From contig OW818657.1 of assembly GCA_942492905.1 (NCBI GenBank), positions 4,526,001-4,590,000 on the forward strand: 64,000 bases of DNA, given 5' to 3'. Position numbers and translations under genes: made by a program. This document shows, in pieces, positions 16,960-25,752 of this stretch; position 1 is the first letter of the stretch; each line of letters starts with the position of its first letter. The notes below the pieces were generated by a model that was given only the letters and a program-made list of their open reading frames with translations, was not told the origin of the DNA and ran no database searches. This DNA comes from CAIZWU01 sp942492905. GTDB lineage: Bacteria > Verrucomicrobiota > Verrucomicrobiia > Verrucomicrobiales > V1-33.

Positions 16960-17760
16960 ATGTCCTCCGAGCCCCCTGCCACCGATACCGCCCTGGCCGA
17001 ATCCTCCGGGCCGTTCCCTAGCGCGGTGCAGCCGGTGGAAATCCCCCCGCCAAAACTCCCCCACGCCTCCCAACGCATTCACGACATGCCGGCGGATGAG
17101 CGGCCCCGGGAAAAAATGCTGAAACATGGGGCCGGAGCGCTCTCGGATGCCGAACTGCTGGCCCTGTTTTTCCGGACGGGGATGCAAGGACTCAGCGCCA
17201 TCGACATCGGCCGGATGTTGTTGAAAAAATATGGCACCCTCACCGCGCTGAGCCGGCAACAGATCACCGAAATCCAGAAGCAAAAAGGCCTCGGCCCCGC
17301 CAAAGCCCTCGACCTCGCGGCCGCCTTTGAGCTGGGCAAACGCCTCGCCCGCCAGGAAGCCGTCCAGCAGCGCATCGACAATCCCCAGGCCATCTACGAT
17401 CTGCTGGCCCCGGAGATGCGCGCCGAGCCCCTTGAGGTGTTGAAGATCATCCTCCTCACCACCCGCGGCACCCTGATTGCCATTGAGGAAATCTCCCGCG
17501 GGGGCCTGGCTGAAACCATTGCCCATCCCCGCGAAATCCTCCGCCCGGCCATCATGCATTCAGCCTTCGGTTTTATCCTGGCCCACAACCACCCTTCCGG
17601 CGACCCCACGCCCAGCAGCGCAGACCTTTCCATGACCCGTCGCATCCGCGAAGCCGCCACCCTGATGCAGATCAATTTCTTCGATCACCTGATCATCGGA
17701 GCCCCCACCCCTGACCGCCCGACCGGCTACCACAGTTTCCGCGAAAGCGGCATGTTGTAA
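16960..17760 (+). CDS. radC: RadC family JAB-domain protein
   Basis: A 266-residue RadC protein. After a Pro-rich N-terminus there is the conserved MPADERPREKMLKHGAGALSDAELLALFFRTG helical segment, a helix-hairpin-helix-like region and the JAB/MPN domain, whose metal motif HNHPSGDPTPSSAD (near residue 210) has both His and the Asp. The historical DNA-repair assignment is doubtful; the fold suggests a metallo-hydrolase or deaminase activity with unknown substrate. It starts three bases after the small membrane protein and is followed by lpxA after 81 bp. Confidence 0.92.
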   Translation: MSSEPPATDTALAESSGPFPSAVQPVEIPPPKLPHASQRIHDMPADERPREKMLKHGAGALSDAELLALFFRTGMQGLSAIDIGRMLLKKYGTLTALSRQQITEIQKQKGLGPAKALDLAAAFELGKRLARQEAVQQRIDNPQAIYDLLAPEMRAEPLEVLKIILLTTRGTLIAIEEISRGGLAETIAHPREILRPAIMHSAFGFILAHNHPSGDPTPSSADLSMTRRIREAATLMQINFFDHLIIGAPTPDRPTGYHSFRESGML

Positions 17761-17841
17761 CGTCCCGGAATGGACATCATGGATCGGCCTCCAGGCGTCC
17801 ACCCTGATCTCCCACTTTTTCCAATCAATCCTCCCGTTCCC

Positions 17842-18624
17842 ATGCTCCGCCACTCCACGGCCCTTATTTCCCCGACTGCCCAGCTCGCCACCGATGTCGA
17901 GGTCGGCCCTTATGCCATTATTGAGGACGACGTGGTAATCGGTCCAGGTTGCCGCATTCTATCCCACGCCCAAGTGCTCCAGGGAGTCGTCATGGGGACG
18001 GGAAACCTCGTGGACCGCGGGGCCATCATCGGGGGGAATCCCCAATCCCTGACTTTTGACGAATCCATCCGCAGCGGCGTCAGGATCGGCGATGGCAACA
18101 GCTTCCGGGAACACGTCACGATTCACCGCAGCACCCAGCCCGGCGGCATGACCGTCATCGGCGACCGCAATTTCCTGATGGGGCACTGCCATGTCGGCCA
18201 TGATTCCACCCTGGGCAATCTCAACGTGATCGCGAACGCGGTGCTCATTGCCGGTCATGTCGCCATTGGAAACCGTTGCTTCCTCGGCGGCAGCTCGGTG
18301 TATCATCAATTCATCAGAATGGGTGATCTGGCGATGGTTCAGGGAAACAGTGCCCTCTCCGCCGACCTGCCGCCCTACTGCATCGGCCACGAAACCAACC
18401 TGCTGGCCGGGCTGAATACGATAGGACTGCGCCGCGCGGGCATTGACAGCGCCACCCGGATGGAACTCAAACGGCTCTACCGCGAAGTCTTCCAGCATCC
18501 GCTGGGTCCGGTGAAATCCGCCGCCCATTTGTTGCCGGAGGCCCTTTCGGAAACGGCCCGGCATTTTCTCGAATTCATGGCCCACCCCGGTCCCAAAGGC
18601 CTCTGCACTCCGGGAGCCGGCTGA
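17842..18624 (+). CDS. lpxA: UDP-N-acetylglucosamine O-acyltransferase
   Basis: A 260-residue left-handed beta-helix enzyme. The hexapeptide repeats begin at ALISPTAQLATDVEVGPYAII, and the catalytic His lies in the GHCHVGHDSTLGN segment, matching the E. coli His125 region. The C-terminal helical domain starts around LNTIGLRRAGIDSATRMELKRLYR, typical of LpxA. It adds the first acyl chain to UDP-GlcNAc in lipid A synthesis, in the cytoplasm, so this organism should make an LPS-type outer membrane. I use the ATG at 17842; an earlier in-frame ATG at 17770 would add 24 residues ahead of the family N-terminus. No other lpx genes adjoin it. Convergent with nadD, six bases apart. Confidence 0.93.
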   Translation: MLRHSTALISPTAQLATDVEVGPYAIIEDDVVIGPGCRILSHAQVLQGVVMGTGNLVDRGAIIGGNPQSLTFDESIRSGVRIGDGNSFREHVTIHRSTQPGGMTVIGDRNFLMGHCHVGHDSTLGNLNVIANAVLIAGHVAIGNRCFLGGSSVYHQFIRMGDLAMVQGNSALSADLPPYCIGHETNLLAGLNTIGLRRAGIDSATRMELKRLYREVFQHPLGPVKSAAHLLPEALSETARHFLEFMAHPGPKGLCTPGAG

Positions 18625-18630
18625 GTCCGG

Positions 18631-19221
18631 TCAATCCAAGTACAGACCTTCCCGGCGGATCACCGCAGCCGCTCCGGGAGCCACCATGGGTTCCCAGTCG
18701 CCGCCCTCCCGCCTGGTTTTCCTCACCGTGGTGGAGGATGGACCGGGAAACTCTCCTGCCAGAAATACGGCATGCACTTCCGCGCGCGGCTGCGGAAACA
18801 CGCCGCTCCGGGCAAAGACCAAAAAGGTCACCCGGCCGGCCAGGTGCCGCCAATTCTGCCAACGTTCCAATTGTTCCCACTGATCCGCCCCCATCAGCCA
18901 AAACCACTGGATGCCGCCCTCTCGCCGGTTGTGGAAATGTTCCACCGTCTGCCAGGAATAACTGGGGCCCGGCTGATCCAATTCCCACACGTCCACTTCC
19001 GCCCACGGGCAATCGGTCAGGGCGGCCCGGAGCATTTCCACACGCAGCGGTCCGGCCGCTTCCGGCCCGTGGCCTTTGAGGGGCGACTGTCTGGCCGGCA
19101 GAAAAACAACCTGATCCAGTCCCGCCTGCTCCCTGGCGGCCCGGGCGATCGCTACATGCGACGGGTGCACCGGATCAAAGCTCCCTCCATACAGGGCGAT
19201 GCGGCGTGGGGTGGCATTCAT
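18631..19221 (-). CDS. nadD: Nicotinate-nucleotide adenylyltransferase
   Basis: A 196-residue nucleotidyltransferase. The alpha/beta phosphodiesterase signature YGGSFDPVHPSH lies at the N-terminus, and PGPSSTTVRKTRREG near the C-terminus corresponds to the SSTxIR ATP-binding motif. The middle segment WFWLMGADQWEQLERWQNW matches the NadD GxDxxxxxxxW region. It adenylates nicotinate mononucleotide in NAD synthesis. The ATG at 19221 is chosen by family N-terminus; the purine-rich GGAAGGAG lies only one base upstream, so TTG at 19239 with AGGGGG ahead of it is a real alternative. Confidence 0.9.
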   Translation of the reverse strand: MNATPRRIALYGGSFDPVHPSHVAIARAAREQAGLDQVVFLPARQSPLKGHGPEAAGPLRVEMLRAALTDCPWAEVDVWELDQPGPSYSWQTVEHFHNRREGGIQWFWLMGADQWEQLERWQNWRHLAGRVTFLVFARSGVFPQPRAEVHAVFLAGEFPGPSSTTVRKTRREGGDWEPMVAPGAAAVIRREGLYLD

Positions 19222-19326
19222 GCTCCTTCCCTGCCCCAAAGCCCCCTACGGTGCAATCCCCTTCAAGGCAGGGCGCATGGAAGTCCCGCCCTTGCGCATT
19301 CATTCACGCATTCTGCTAATTGCCGC

Positions 19327-19361
19327 AAAAAAACCGCCAGCACCTGGCGGCACTGGCGGTT
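19327..19361 (-). terminator. Intrinsic terminator after ftsH
   Basis: On the minus strand the transcript would form AACCGCCAG...CTGGCGGTT or the tighter CCGCCAG-GTG-CTGGCGG hairpin, directly followed by seven U residues (A run at 19327-19333 on the plus strand). It lies 27 bp past the ftsH stop. Two alternative 5' arms can pair with the same 3' arm. Confidence 0.85.
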
Positions 19362-19387
19362 GATTCGTGGAAGCGTCAACGACAGCC

Positions 19388-21436
19388 TCAAGCTGGCGCG
19401 CCGGCCAAACCAGGCGGCAGGTCCCCGGCATCGGCTTCGCGTCCGTTATTGTTGCTGGCTTCCGGTACCGCGGGCGGCATCGGAGGAGCCGGTGGCTTAC
19501 TGCGGGGTGGATTGAGCAGGCGGCCGTGCTCCATCAACTCCTTCACGTTGGCAGCATCAAGGGTTTCGTATTCAAGCAGCGCCTTGGCGATGGCATCCAT
19601 TTCCGGGCGATGCTTGATGAGGAGTTCCTTGGCGCGCTGATAGGAGGAATCGATCAGATGTTTGATTTCGGCATCGATCAGGCGGGCTGTGTCCTCGCTA
19701 TAACCGCGGGAACTGGTCATGTCCCGGGCCAGGAAAACATGTTCGTTATTGTCGCCATATTCGACCATGCCCAGGCTGTCACTCATCCCCCATTCGCAGA
19801 CCATCTTGCGGGCGATTTTGGTGGCGTGACGGATGTCTCCCATGGCTCCATTGGTGACATCCCCAAAGACCAGTTCCTCGGCCACCCGGCCGCCCATGGT
19901 GACCACCAGATCATCCAGGAGCTCGTTTTTGCGGTGGGTATATTTGTCCTCTTCAGGCAGCCACATGGTTGATCCCAAGGAGGGGCCACGCGGAATGATC
20001 GTCACCTTGTGCAGGGGCTCGGTGTGCTCCAGCACTTCCAGCAGGATGGCATGACCGGCCTCGTGGAAAGCGGTATTTTCCTTTTCCTTCTCGGAAATGG
20101 CCATGCTGCGGCGCTCCTTGCCCCAGCGCACCTTGTCCCGGGCTTCTTCGAGATCCTTGGTGGTGATGGACTTGGCACTGCGGCGGGCGGCCATCAGCGC
20201 CGCTTCATTGATCACGTTGGCCAATTCCGCTCCGGAATATCCGGGGGTGCCGCGGGCGATCACCATCAAATCCACATCGGCCGCCATTTTCACTTTCTTG
20301 GCGTGCACTTTCAGGATGCCTTCGCGGCCTTTCACGTCAGGCAGTGAGACCGTGACCTGGCGGTCGAAGCGGCCGGGCCGCAGCAGTGCGGGATCCAACA
20401 CGTCAGGACGGTTGGTGGCGGCAATGATGATGACCCCTTCCCCCGTATCAAATCCATCCATTTCGACCAGCAGGGCATTGAGGGTTTGTTCACGTTCATC
20501 GTGTCCACCGCCCATGCCATGACCGCGGTGGCGGCCCACTGCATCGATTTCGTCAATGAAGATGAGGCAGGGTGCACTCTTGCGGCCCTGTTCGAACATG
20601 TCACGGACACGGCTGGCACCGACACCGACAAACATTTCCACGAAGTCCGATCCGCTGATGCTGAAGAAAGGCACATCGGCTTCCCCGGCGATGGCTTTGG
20701 CAAGAAGCGTCTTGCCAGTGCCGGGAGGGCCGACCATGAGCACGCCTTTCGGAATATGCCCGCCCAGTTTCTGGAACTTCTTGGGGTCCTTGAGAAATTC
20801 GACGAGTTCGGAAACCTCTTCCTTCGCTTCATCCACCCCTGCCACCTGTTTGAAGGTGATCTTGTTCTTGTCCATCGTCAGGAGACGGGCCCGGCTCTTG
20901 CCAAAGCTCATAGCTCCGCGTCCGGCCATCTTGATTTGTTGGCGGAAGAAGAAATACACCAGGCCCACCAACAGCAACAGGGGCAGGAACGTCACAAAAA
21001 GATTGGTTCCCACGTTGGTCTGCTCCTCAAAAGTAGGAACAATCCCCTTTTCCTTGAGTTTTTCATTCAGTTGGTCCCGGGTGAATCCGGTGTCCACCGT
21101 GGTCACATGCTTGACCGGAGTCGCCGAACCGGTCTCGGTTTCGAGATACCAGTTGATGGATTCCAGCATTGAGCCTTGGGAAGAAATGATTTTTACCCCA
21201 CGGTCCTTCTCCTTGCTGACCTCTCCTTTTTCCAAGGCTGCCAGGAATTCTGGGTAGCTCAGGGATTTGCCTGGAGGCTTGCTGTTATAAATAACCCCGG
21301 TGGCAATGAGGCTGAGGGCGATGGAAAGCCAGAGCAGGCCCTTCCAGTTGAAGCCTGGGTCTCCTCCGGTGCCGTTGCCGCCGTTGCGGCGTTCGGGACC
21401 ATCCGGCGGGGCGGGCTTATTTTCTTGGTTCGACAT
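19388..21436 (-). CDS. ftsH: ATP-dependent zinc metalloprotease FtsH
   Basis: A 682-residue membrane AAA protease. TM1 is at about 33-50 and TM2 at 146-165, flanking a small periplasmic domain. The AAA module has Walker A GPPGTGKT (236-243), Walker B LIFIDEID (291-298), the FVGVGASRVRD pore region and the ATNRPDVLDPALLRPGRFDR second region of homology. The protease domain has the zinc motif HEAGH (458-462). FtsH degrades misfolded and short-lived membrane and cytosolic proteins. It has a good candidate promoter at 21475-21503 and an intrinsic terminator, so it looks monocistronic. No Shine-Dalgarno sequence is visible before the ATG. Confidence 0.96.
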   Translation of the reverse strand: MSNQENKPAPPDGPERRNGGNGTGGDPGFNWKGLLWLSIALSLIATGVIYNSKPPGKSLSYPEFLAALEKGEVSKEKDRGVKIISSQGSMLESINWYLETETGSATPVKHVTTVDTGFTRDQLNEKLKEKGIVPTFEEQTNVGTNLFVTFLPLLLLVGLVYFFFRQQIKMAGRGAMSFGKSRARLLTMDKNKITFKQVAGVDEAKEEVSELVEFLKDPKKFQKLGGHIPKGVLMVGPPGTGKTLLAKAIAGEADVPFFSISGSDFVEMFVGVGASRVRDMFEQGRKSAPCLIFIDEIDAVGRHRGHGMGGGHDEREQTLNALLVEMDGFDTGEGVIIIAATNRPDVLDPALLRPGRFDRQVTVSLPDVKGREGILKVHAKKVKMAADVDLMVIARGTPGYSGAELANVINEAALMAARRSAKSITTKDLEEARDKVRWGKERRSMAISEKEKENTAFHEAGHAILLEVLEHTEPLHKVTIIPRGPSLGSTMWLPEEDKYTHRKNELLDDLVVTMGGRVAEELVFGDVTNGAMGDIRHATKIARKMVCEWGMSDSLGMVEYGDNNEHVFLARDMTSSRGYSEDTARLIDAEIKHLIDSSYQRAKELLIKHRPEMDAIAKALLEYETLDAANVKELMEHGRLLNPPRSKPPAPPMPPAVPEASNNNGREADAGDLPPGLAGAPA

Positions 21437-21474
21437 TTAGTTGGTGGGTTATTGGGAGGGCAACTCCGGATGGC

Positions 21475-21503
21475 AGATTATCACGCGGTTTTACGCTGTG
21501 CAA
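21475..21503 (-). promoter_or_regulatory. Candidate sigma-70-type promoter of ftsH
   Basis: Read on the minus strand: TTGCAC, 17-bp spacer, TAATCT, with the start codon about 38 bp downstream. Spacing is optimal and the -10 matches the consensus at four of six bases including the invariant TA and final T. It belongs to a set of TTGC-type -35 sites seen elsewhere in the window. Confidence 0.5.
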
Positions 21504-21751
21504 GGAGACAGCGGAGAGGCTGGCCCAGGTCGTCTATACTTTCCAAGCAACGCCCCGGGTGCCACCCTGGGCCATCCAAAAATCATCAGGCCGGGCGGCA
21601 CCCCACCCCCCCCGCCCCCGGTGATGGCGTCCCTGGACTGACCGCGGTCGACGGCCCTGCCGGAGCCAACCGGCCAGGGAAACCGGGAAAGATGCCGCAG
21701 CCATCCCCTGCCACCTCCCGCAACTCCCGGATGCGGAATTGAGAAAAGGGC

Positions 21752-21778
21752 TTGCGTTCCTTAGGAGAAGTGTATGTT
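21752..21778 (+). promoter_or_regulatory. Possible promoter of rpsP
   Basis: TTGCGT at 21752-21757 and TATGTT at 21773-21778 are separated by 15 bp, shorter than optimal. The rpsP start codon lies 69 bp downstream, a plausible leader length for a ribosomal protein gene. Confidence 0.3.
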
Positions 21779-21847
21779 CCCCGCCCCGCGCCCAGCCGTC
21801 TCCCGGATGGCACCGCGTTTTACCTCAACACTCTATTTCAGGATATC

Positions 21848-22099
21848 ATGGTCGCAATCAGACTCCGGCGCGAAGGTTCCAAGGACCGTCCCTATTACCG
21901 TATCGTTATCACCGACTCCCGCAGCCGCCGGGATGGCCCTTTTATTGATCAGGTGGGCACCTATGATCCTATGAAGGACGGAGTGAACTACGTGCTCGAC
22001 CTCCCGAAGGTGGATGACTGGATCACCAAAGGTGCCCAGCCCAGCGAAACCGTGGCCAGCATCATCCGTAAAACGCGCCTGGCCCAGCCCAAGGCCTGA
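21848..22099 (+). CDS. rpsP: 30S ribosomal protein S16
   Basis: An 83-residue S16 protein with the conserved start MVAIRLRREGSKDRPYYRIV and the FIDQVGTYDP loop. S16 is needed for assembly of the 5' domain of 16S rRNA. The ATG at 21848 matches the family N-terminus and has CAGGAT a few bases upstream. It is followed by a likely terminator or attenuator and a KhpA-like gene, as in the common rpsP-khpA-rimM-trmD order, but rimM and trmD are absent here. Confidence 0.95.
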   Translation: MVAIRLRREGSKDRPYYRIVITDSRSRRDGPFIDQVGTYDPMKDGVNYVLDLPKVDDWITKGAQPSETVASIIRKTRLAQPKA

Positions 22100-22122
22100 T
22101 CCGGTTGCTCTGATTTTTCTTC

Positions 22123-22164
22123 AACCCGGTTCCCTCGCTTGTGTCGGGACCGGGTTTTCTGTTT
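22123..22164 (+). terminator. Intrinsic terminator or attenuator between rpsP and khpA-like gene
   Basis: AACCCGGTTCCC pairs with GGGACCGGGTT (one bulged base) around a loop of about 11 bases, followed by TTTCTGTTT. It begins 24 bp after the rpsP stop and ends about 19 bp before the next start codon. It could reduce read-through into the downstream genes. Confidence 0.65.
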
Positions 22165-22182
22165 AGACCCGCCTTCTTTTTC

Positions 22183-22431
22183 ATGGAAACCGTATCCGGC
22201 ATTCAGCAGTTTTTGGAATTCGTGGTGCTCGGCATCACCAATCACCCACACTCCGCCCGGGTCACCCGGCGCGAGCAAAACGGAGCCACCATCTTCGATC
22301 TCAGTGCCGATGGGGAAGACATCCCCCGGTTGATCGGCACCGCTGGCGGCACAGTCAACGCCCTGCGTTCCCTCGTCCAGGCTTCGGCAGACCGCGATGG
22401 TTTGAAAATCGGAGTCGAGATCACTGAATAA
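22183..22431 (+). CDS. KhpA-like KH-domain RNA-binding protein
   Basis: An 82-residue single KH domain protein. Its place after rpsP and the segment DIPRLIGTAGGTVNALRSLV match KhpA, where the GxxG loop and following helix bind RNA. Family members usually have GKxGR in the loop; here it is GTAGG, without basic residues. KhpA acts with KhpB in RNA binding linked to cell division and elongation in other bacteria. The ATG at 22183 is selected by family start. The next gene, tcdA, begins 20 bp downstream. Confidence 0.75.
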   Translation: METVSGIQQFLEFVVLGITNHPHSARVTRREQNGATIFDLSADGEDIPRLIGTAGGTVNALRSLVQASADRDGLKIGVEITE

Positions 22432-22451
22432 CTCTTTTCCAGCCTGGGCAC

Positions 22452-23243
22452 ATGGCCGGTGACTTTCCGCAGGACTACGCGGACCGCTTTGGAGGAATGG
22501 CGCGCCTTTTCGGGGTGCCCGGATTGCGCCAACTGCGCAACGCCCATGTCTGCGTCGTGGGAGTGGGCGGGGTGGGATCATGGACCGTCGAGGCCCTTGT
22601 GCGCGCCGGGGTGGGCCATCTGACCCTGATCGATCTCGACGACGTCTGTATCACTAACATCAACCGTCAACTCCCGGCCATGAATGGCACCGTGGGCCGT
22701 CCGAAAATCGCCGTGCTGGCGGAGCGCATGAAACTGATCCACCCGGACTGCCGGATCACGGCCATCGCGGAATTTGTCACGGACAGCAACGTCCATCAGC
22801 TCCTCGCCGGTCCCTTTGATTGTGTCATTGATGCCGTGGACCGGACCGGGATCAAAACCGCCATCATCGCCTGCTGCTTTCAGGCCGGTATTCCTGTGGT
22901 GACCGTCGGAGGGGCGGGAGGAAGGCGGGATGCCACGGCGGTGCGCACGGGGGATCTTGCCCTTTCCCAGGGTGATCTGCTGCTGCGCGGGGTCCGCAAA
23001 CGGCTGCGGCGCGATCACGGCTTCCCAAAAGGAGAATTTCAATCGTTCGGAATCTCCTCCATCTATTCCGCCGAACCGCAGGTTTTTCCGTGGGCTGACG
23101 GCACCTGCCGGAGCGAACCGGAATCGACCAGCAGCCTGCGCCTGGACTGCGCCGAAGGTTTCGGAGCAGCCGGATTTGTCACCGGCACGTTTGGATTTGC
23201 CGCGGCAGGGGAAGCGGTGAGGCTCATTACCGGGAAGGCCTAA
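22452..23243 (+). CDS. tcdA: tRNA threonylcarbamoyladenosine dehydratase
   Basis: A 263-residue member of the E1-like ThiF/MoeB superfamily, TcdA (CsdL/YgdL) branch. The ATP-binding loop GVGGVGS lies at about 37-43, followed by DLDDVCITNINRQ with the Asp, Asn and Arg residues of the adenylation site. The MKLIHPDCRITAI segment and the C-terminal LDCAEGFGAAGFVTGTFG are typical of this branch. It cyclises the t6A37 base of tRNA to ct6A using ATP in the cytoplasm. It may be co-transcribed with the khpA-like gene. It is convergent with the next gene, seven bases apart. Confidence 0.9.
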   Translation: MAGDFPQDYADRFGGMARLFGVPGLRQLRNAHVCVVGVGGVGSWTVEALVRAGVGHLTLIDLDDVCITNINRQLPAMNGTVGRPKIAVLAERMKLIHPDCRITAIAEFVTDSNVHQLLAGPFDCVIDAVDRTGIKTAIIACCFQAGIPVVTVGGAGGRRDATAVRTGDLALSQGDLLLRGVRKRLRRDHGFPKGEFQSFGISSIYSAEPQVFPWADGTCRSEPESTSSLRLDCAEGFGAAGFVTGTFGFAAAGEAVRLITGKA

Positions 23244-23250
23244 CCCTCTC

Positions 23251-25590
23251 TCAGGGCTTCCCGGGCCTCACGACGGCAGATTCGGTCACCGCCTTCTGCA
23301 ATGCGGCAGCAATGCCGTCTTCGCTGGTAAAGGATTGCTGCGAAACAAAATCCCGGCACAAGTGCACCGTGGTGGGGCCGGGCGTTGCCGGCAGTTTGGC
23401 CAGCGCCGGATTTCCCTTCGCCAGCCACGCCTGGGCCTCTCCACCATCCAGATATAGGATCACGCGTCCGAAAGGCAAGCTGCGGCGGAGCGCCACCAGA
23501 ATACCTGCCCGGTCCGGGGCATCCGGCGGTCCCGTGACAATCACCTGCACTGGTGGATGCTGCAGCGAATCGTATGCCATGAGCAGTCTCAGAAAGCCCC
23601 CCGGGCCTGCCATCGCCAGGCTGCCGTAGCTGCTGATCACCGCATTGGCCTTGTCCAAGTAATCCGGGCGTCCCAGCAGATGGCTGAGCCGGACCAGATT
23701 CTGCGCCGAAACCGCCGTGGGAGAAAATTCACTGCCCTCATCGACGGATTTCATGCGGTTGAACATCAGTGGTTGCAGCGGTCCATCAAAAAATCCTCCG
23801 TCTTCCTTGTCCCAGAGCAATTCGATCTGTTTATCCTGCAATTCTGCGGCGGTGCGGAGCCACGGGATTTCACCTGTCGCCTCATACAGCTCCAACAATC
23901 CGCGGATCACTTGCGCGTAGTCTTCCGAATAACCTGGCGCGGACGAGGGAGCGTCGAGGAACGCATGGATCAGCGAGCCATCCTCCTTCCGCAGCCGCTT
24001 CAGGATGAATTGCGCCGCCTTCACCGCCCGGTCCCTCAGGGCAGGATCATCAAAAACCCACGCAGCCCTCGCCAGGGCCGCGATCATGGTGCCATTCCAA
24101 CTGGCCAGCACCTTATCATCCAACAAGGGCCGCGGACGTTTTTGACGGGCGTCGAGGAGTTGTTGGTGCGCCTGGGTCAGGATACGGTTCACCTCCCCGA
24201 CCGGCAGTCCGGACTGCTTCACCACCTCAGCGATGGGTCGTTCCTGCCGGAGCAAATTGGCGCCCGGGAAACGGCCCCGGCCCGGCGAATCAATCGGGAG
24301 GTTCCCGCGCTCGTCCAGGCCGTAGGCCAGTTTCAGGACGGGCATGGCAGCGGCACCGGCCGCCTGTTCAATCTCGGGCATCTGCCACAAATAAAACGCC
24401 CCCTCGGTCAATTTTGATCCTCCTGTCACTGATGGGCTGCTGGAACCTTCCGCGCAATAAAACCCGCCCTCCGGATGCCCCAGTTGTGTCTCTGCATAAC
24501 GCAATGTCGCCCGCGCGGCATCGGCATATTCGGCTTTTCCGGCGGTCAGGGCCGCATCGACCAGGGTCTGGGCGAGGAATCCCTGATCATAGGCCATTTT
24601 TTCAAATTGGGGCACCGCCCAATAGACGTCGTTGCTGTAGCGGTGGATCCCCCCGCCCAACAGATCATAAATGCCGCCCCGGAGAATCGCGTCCAAGGTC
24701 GTCTGCAGCATCTCCCGGGCTTCCAGGGAACGGCCCATCCGGTCGGCCCCCAGCCGGCCGGCATAGGACATGAGATAATTCAAGGCCTGCGGCTGGGCAA
24801 ATTTCGGAGCCGTGCTGAACCCGCCATTCACCGGATCATAGATGGCACGCAATTTATCAAACGCGCCTGCCAGAGCCGTCGGCTGGATCGGCGTTCCGGT
24901 GCCTTTCCACAGTTTCTGGTATTGTTTCAGATAGTCCTTGGCGACCAACTCCGCCTGTTGTTTCACATACGCCGGGTCCTTGGCAAATTCGTTGGCGATC
25001 AACTCGATGGTGGCCTGCCAGGACGGACTGCCGGTTTCACCCTTGGCGGGGAAATAGACACCGCTGAAGACGGGCAGGCCCTCAGGAGTCAGCCACATGT
25101 GGAGCGGCCAGCCGGACCGCTTATTTTTCCACAACTGATAATTCAAATAACTATTATTGACATCCGGACGCTCCTCACGGTCCACCAGCACGTTGATGTA
25201 ATGACGGTTCATGAAGCGGGCCACCGCCGGGTCCATGAACGATTCCTCCTGCATTTTCTGCGACCACGGACAACTGGTGTAACCGATCGAAATCAGGACC
25301 GGCTTTTGCGCGGCTTTGGCTTTGATGAACGCCTCCTCGCCCCATGGATACCAGTCCACCGGGTCCTGGGCATGACGCCTCAGGAAGGCGGACTGTTCAC
25401 CCGACAACCGGCTGGCGGTGCCTGCCGCCGGCAATGGCCCGGTTTCCGTCGCCACCTTCACTTCGGCGGGTTTTGAAGCACTGCCGGCCTCGGGCTGGCC
25501 GCAGGAAGTCAAGGCAAGCAGCACCAGACCCAGAGAACCGCCCAGGCGGATGCGATGTATAAAATCGTTGGAGCAGACAGATAAAGACAT
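23251..25590 (-). CDS. YyaL/SSP411-type thioredoxin-domain lipoprotein
   Basis: A 779-residue protein with a lipoprotein signal ending at Cys30 (LLALTSC). The N-terminal DUF255 thioredoxin-like domain (about 63-220) opens with LRRHAQDPVDWYPWGEEAF, then a long alpha/alpha toroid like N-acylglucosamine epimerases carries GGGIHRYSNDVYWAVPQFEKMAYDQG, a hallmark of the family. The redox motif is CPWS (Cys107, Ser110), where relatives I know have CxxC. A lipid anchor is also unusual, since most family members are cytoplasmic. I choose ATG 25590; an upstream in-frame ATG at 25602 is possible. The function of the family is unresolved. A candidate promoter lies at 25639-25667. Confidence 0.87.
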   Translation of the reverse strand: MSLSVCSNDFIHRIRLGGSLGLVLLALTSCGQPEAGSASKPAEVKVATETGPLPAAGTASRLSGEQSAFLRRHAQDPVDWYPWGEEAFIKAKAAQKPVLISIGYTSCPWSQKMQEESFMDPAVARFMNRHYINVLVDREERPDVNNSYLNYQLWKNKRSGWPLHMWLTPEGLPVFSGVYFPAKGETGSPSWQATIELIANEFAKDPAYVKQQAELVAKDYLKQYQKLWKGTGTPIQPTALAGAFDKLRAIYDPVNGGFSTAPKFAQPQALNYLMSYAGRLGADRMGRSLEAREMLQTTLDAILRGGIYDLLGGGIHRYSNDVYWAVPQFEKMAYDQGFLAQTLVDAALTAGKAEYADAARATLRYAETQLGHPEGGFYCAEGSSSPSVTGGSKLTEGAFYLWQMPEIEQAAGAAAMPVLKLAYGLDERGNLPIDSPGRGRFPGANLLRQERPIAEVVKQSGLPVGEVNRILTQAHQQLLDARQKRPRPLLDDKVLASWNGTMIAALARAAWVFDDPALRDRAVKAAQFILKRLRKEDGSLIHAFLDAPSSAPGYSEDYAQVIRGLLELYEATGEIPWLRTAAELQDKQIELLWDKEDGGFFDGPLQPLMFNRMKSVDEGSEFSPTAVSAQNLVRLSHLLGRPDYLDKANAVISSYGSLAMAGPGGFLRLLMAYDSLQHPPVQVIVTGPPDAPDRAGILVALRRSLPFGRVILYLDGGEAQAWLAKGNPALAKLPATPGPTTVHLCRDFVSQQSFTSEDGIAAALQKAVTESAVVRPGKP

Positions 25591-25638
25591 GATCAGGAAC
25601 AAAAACCAGCAGAGTCGCCCGATGGGCCGACGGGCGGG

Positions 25639-25667
25639 AGAATCAGCCGAAAGCCCACTCCGCGCAA
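25639..25667 (-). promoter_or_regulatory. Candidate promoter of the YyaL-like gene
   Basis: On the minus strand: TTGCGC, 17-bp spacer, GATTCT. The start codon lies 48 bp downstream of the -10 box. Same TTGC-type -35 as the ftsH candidate. Confidence 0.4.
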
Positions 25668-25752
25668 TCTCTTTCAGGAGTCAACTCCGGCACCTCCGAT
25701 TGCAGCAAATCCTCAACTTGAAGGCCTGCCCGGCCTCGCTCAGGATGCTGTC

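Larger units (their letters stand above)
21437..21847. other. 411-bp divergent intergenic region between ftsH and rpsP
   Basis: It holds the candidate ftsH promoter (21475-21503) and a possible rpsP promoter (21752-21778). The middle part (21510-21740) has a C-rich run near 21600-21618 and no recognisable gene, RNA or strong hairpin. Confidence 0.6.
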
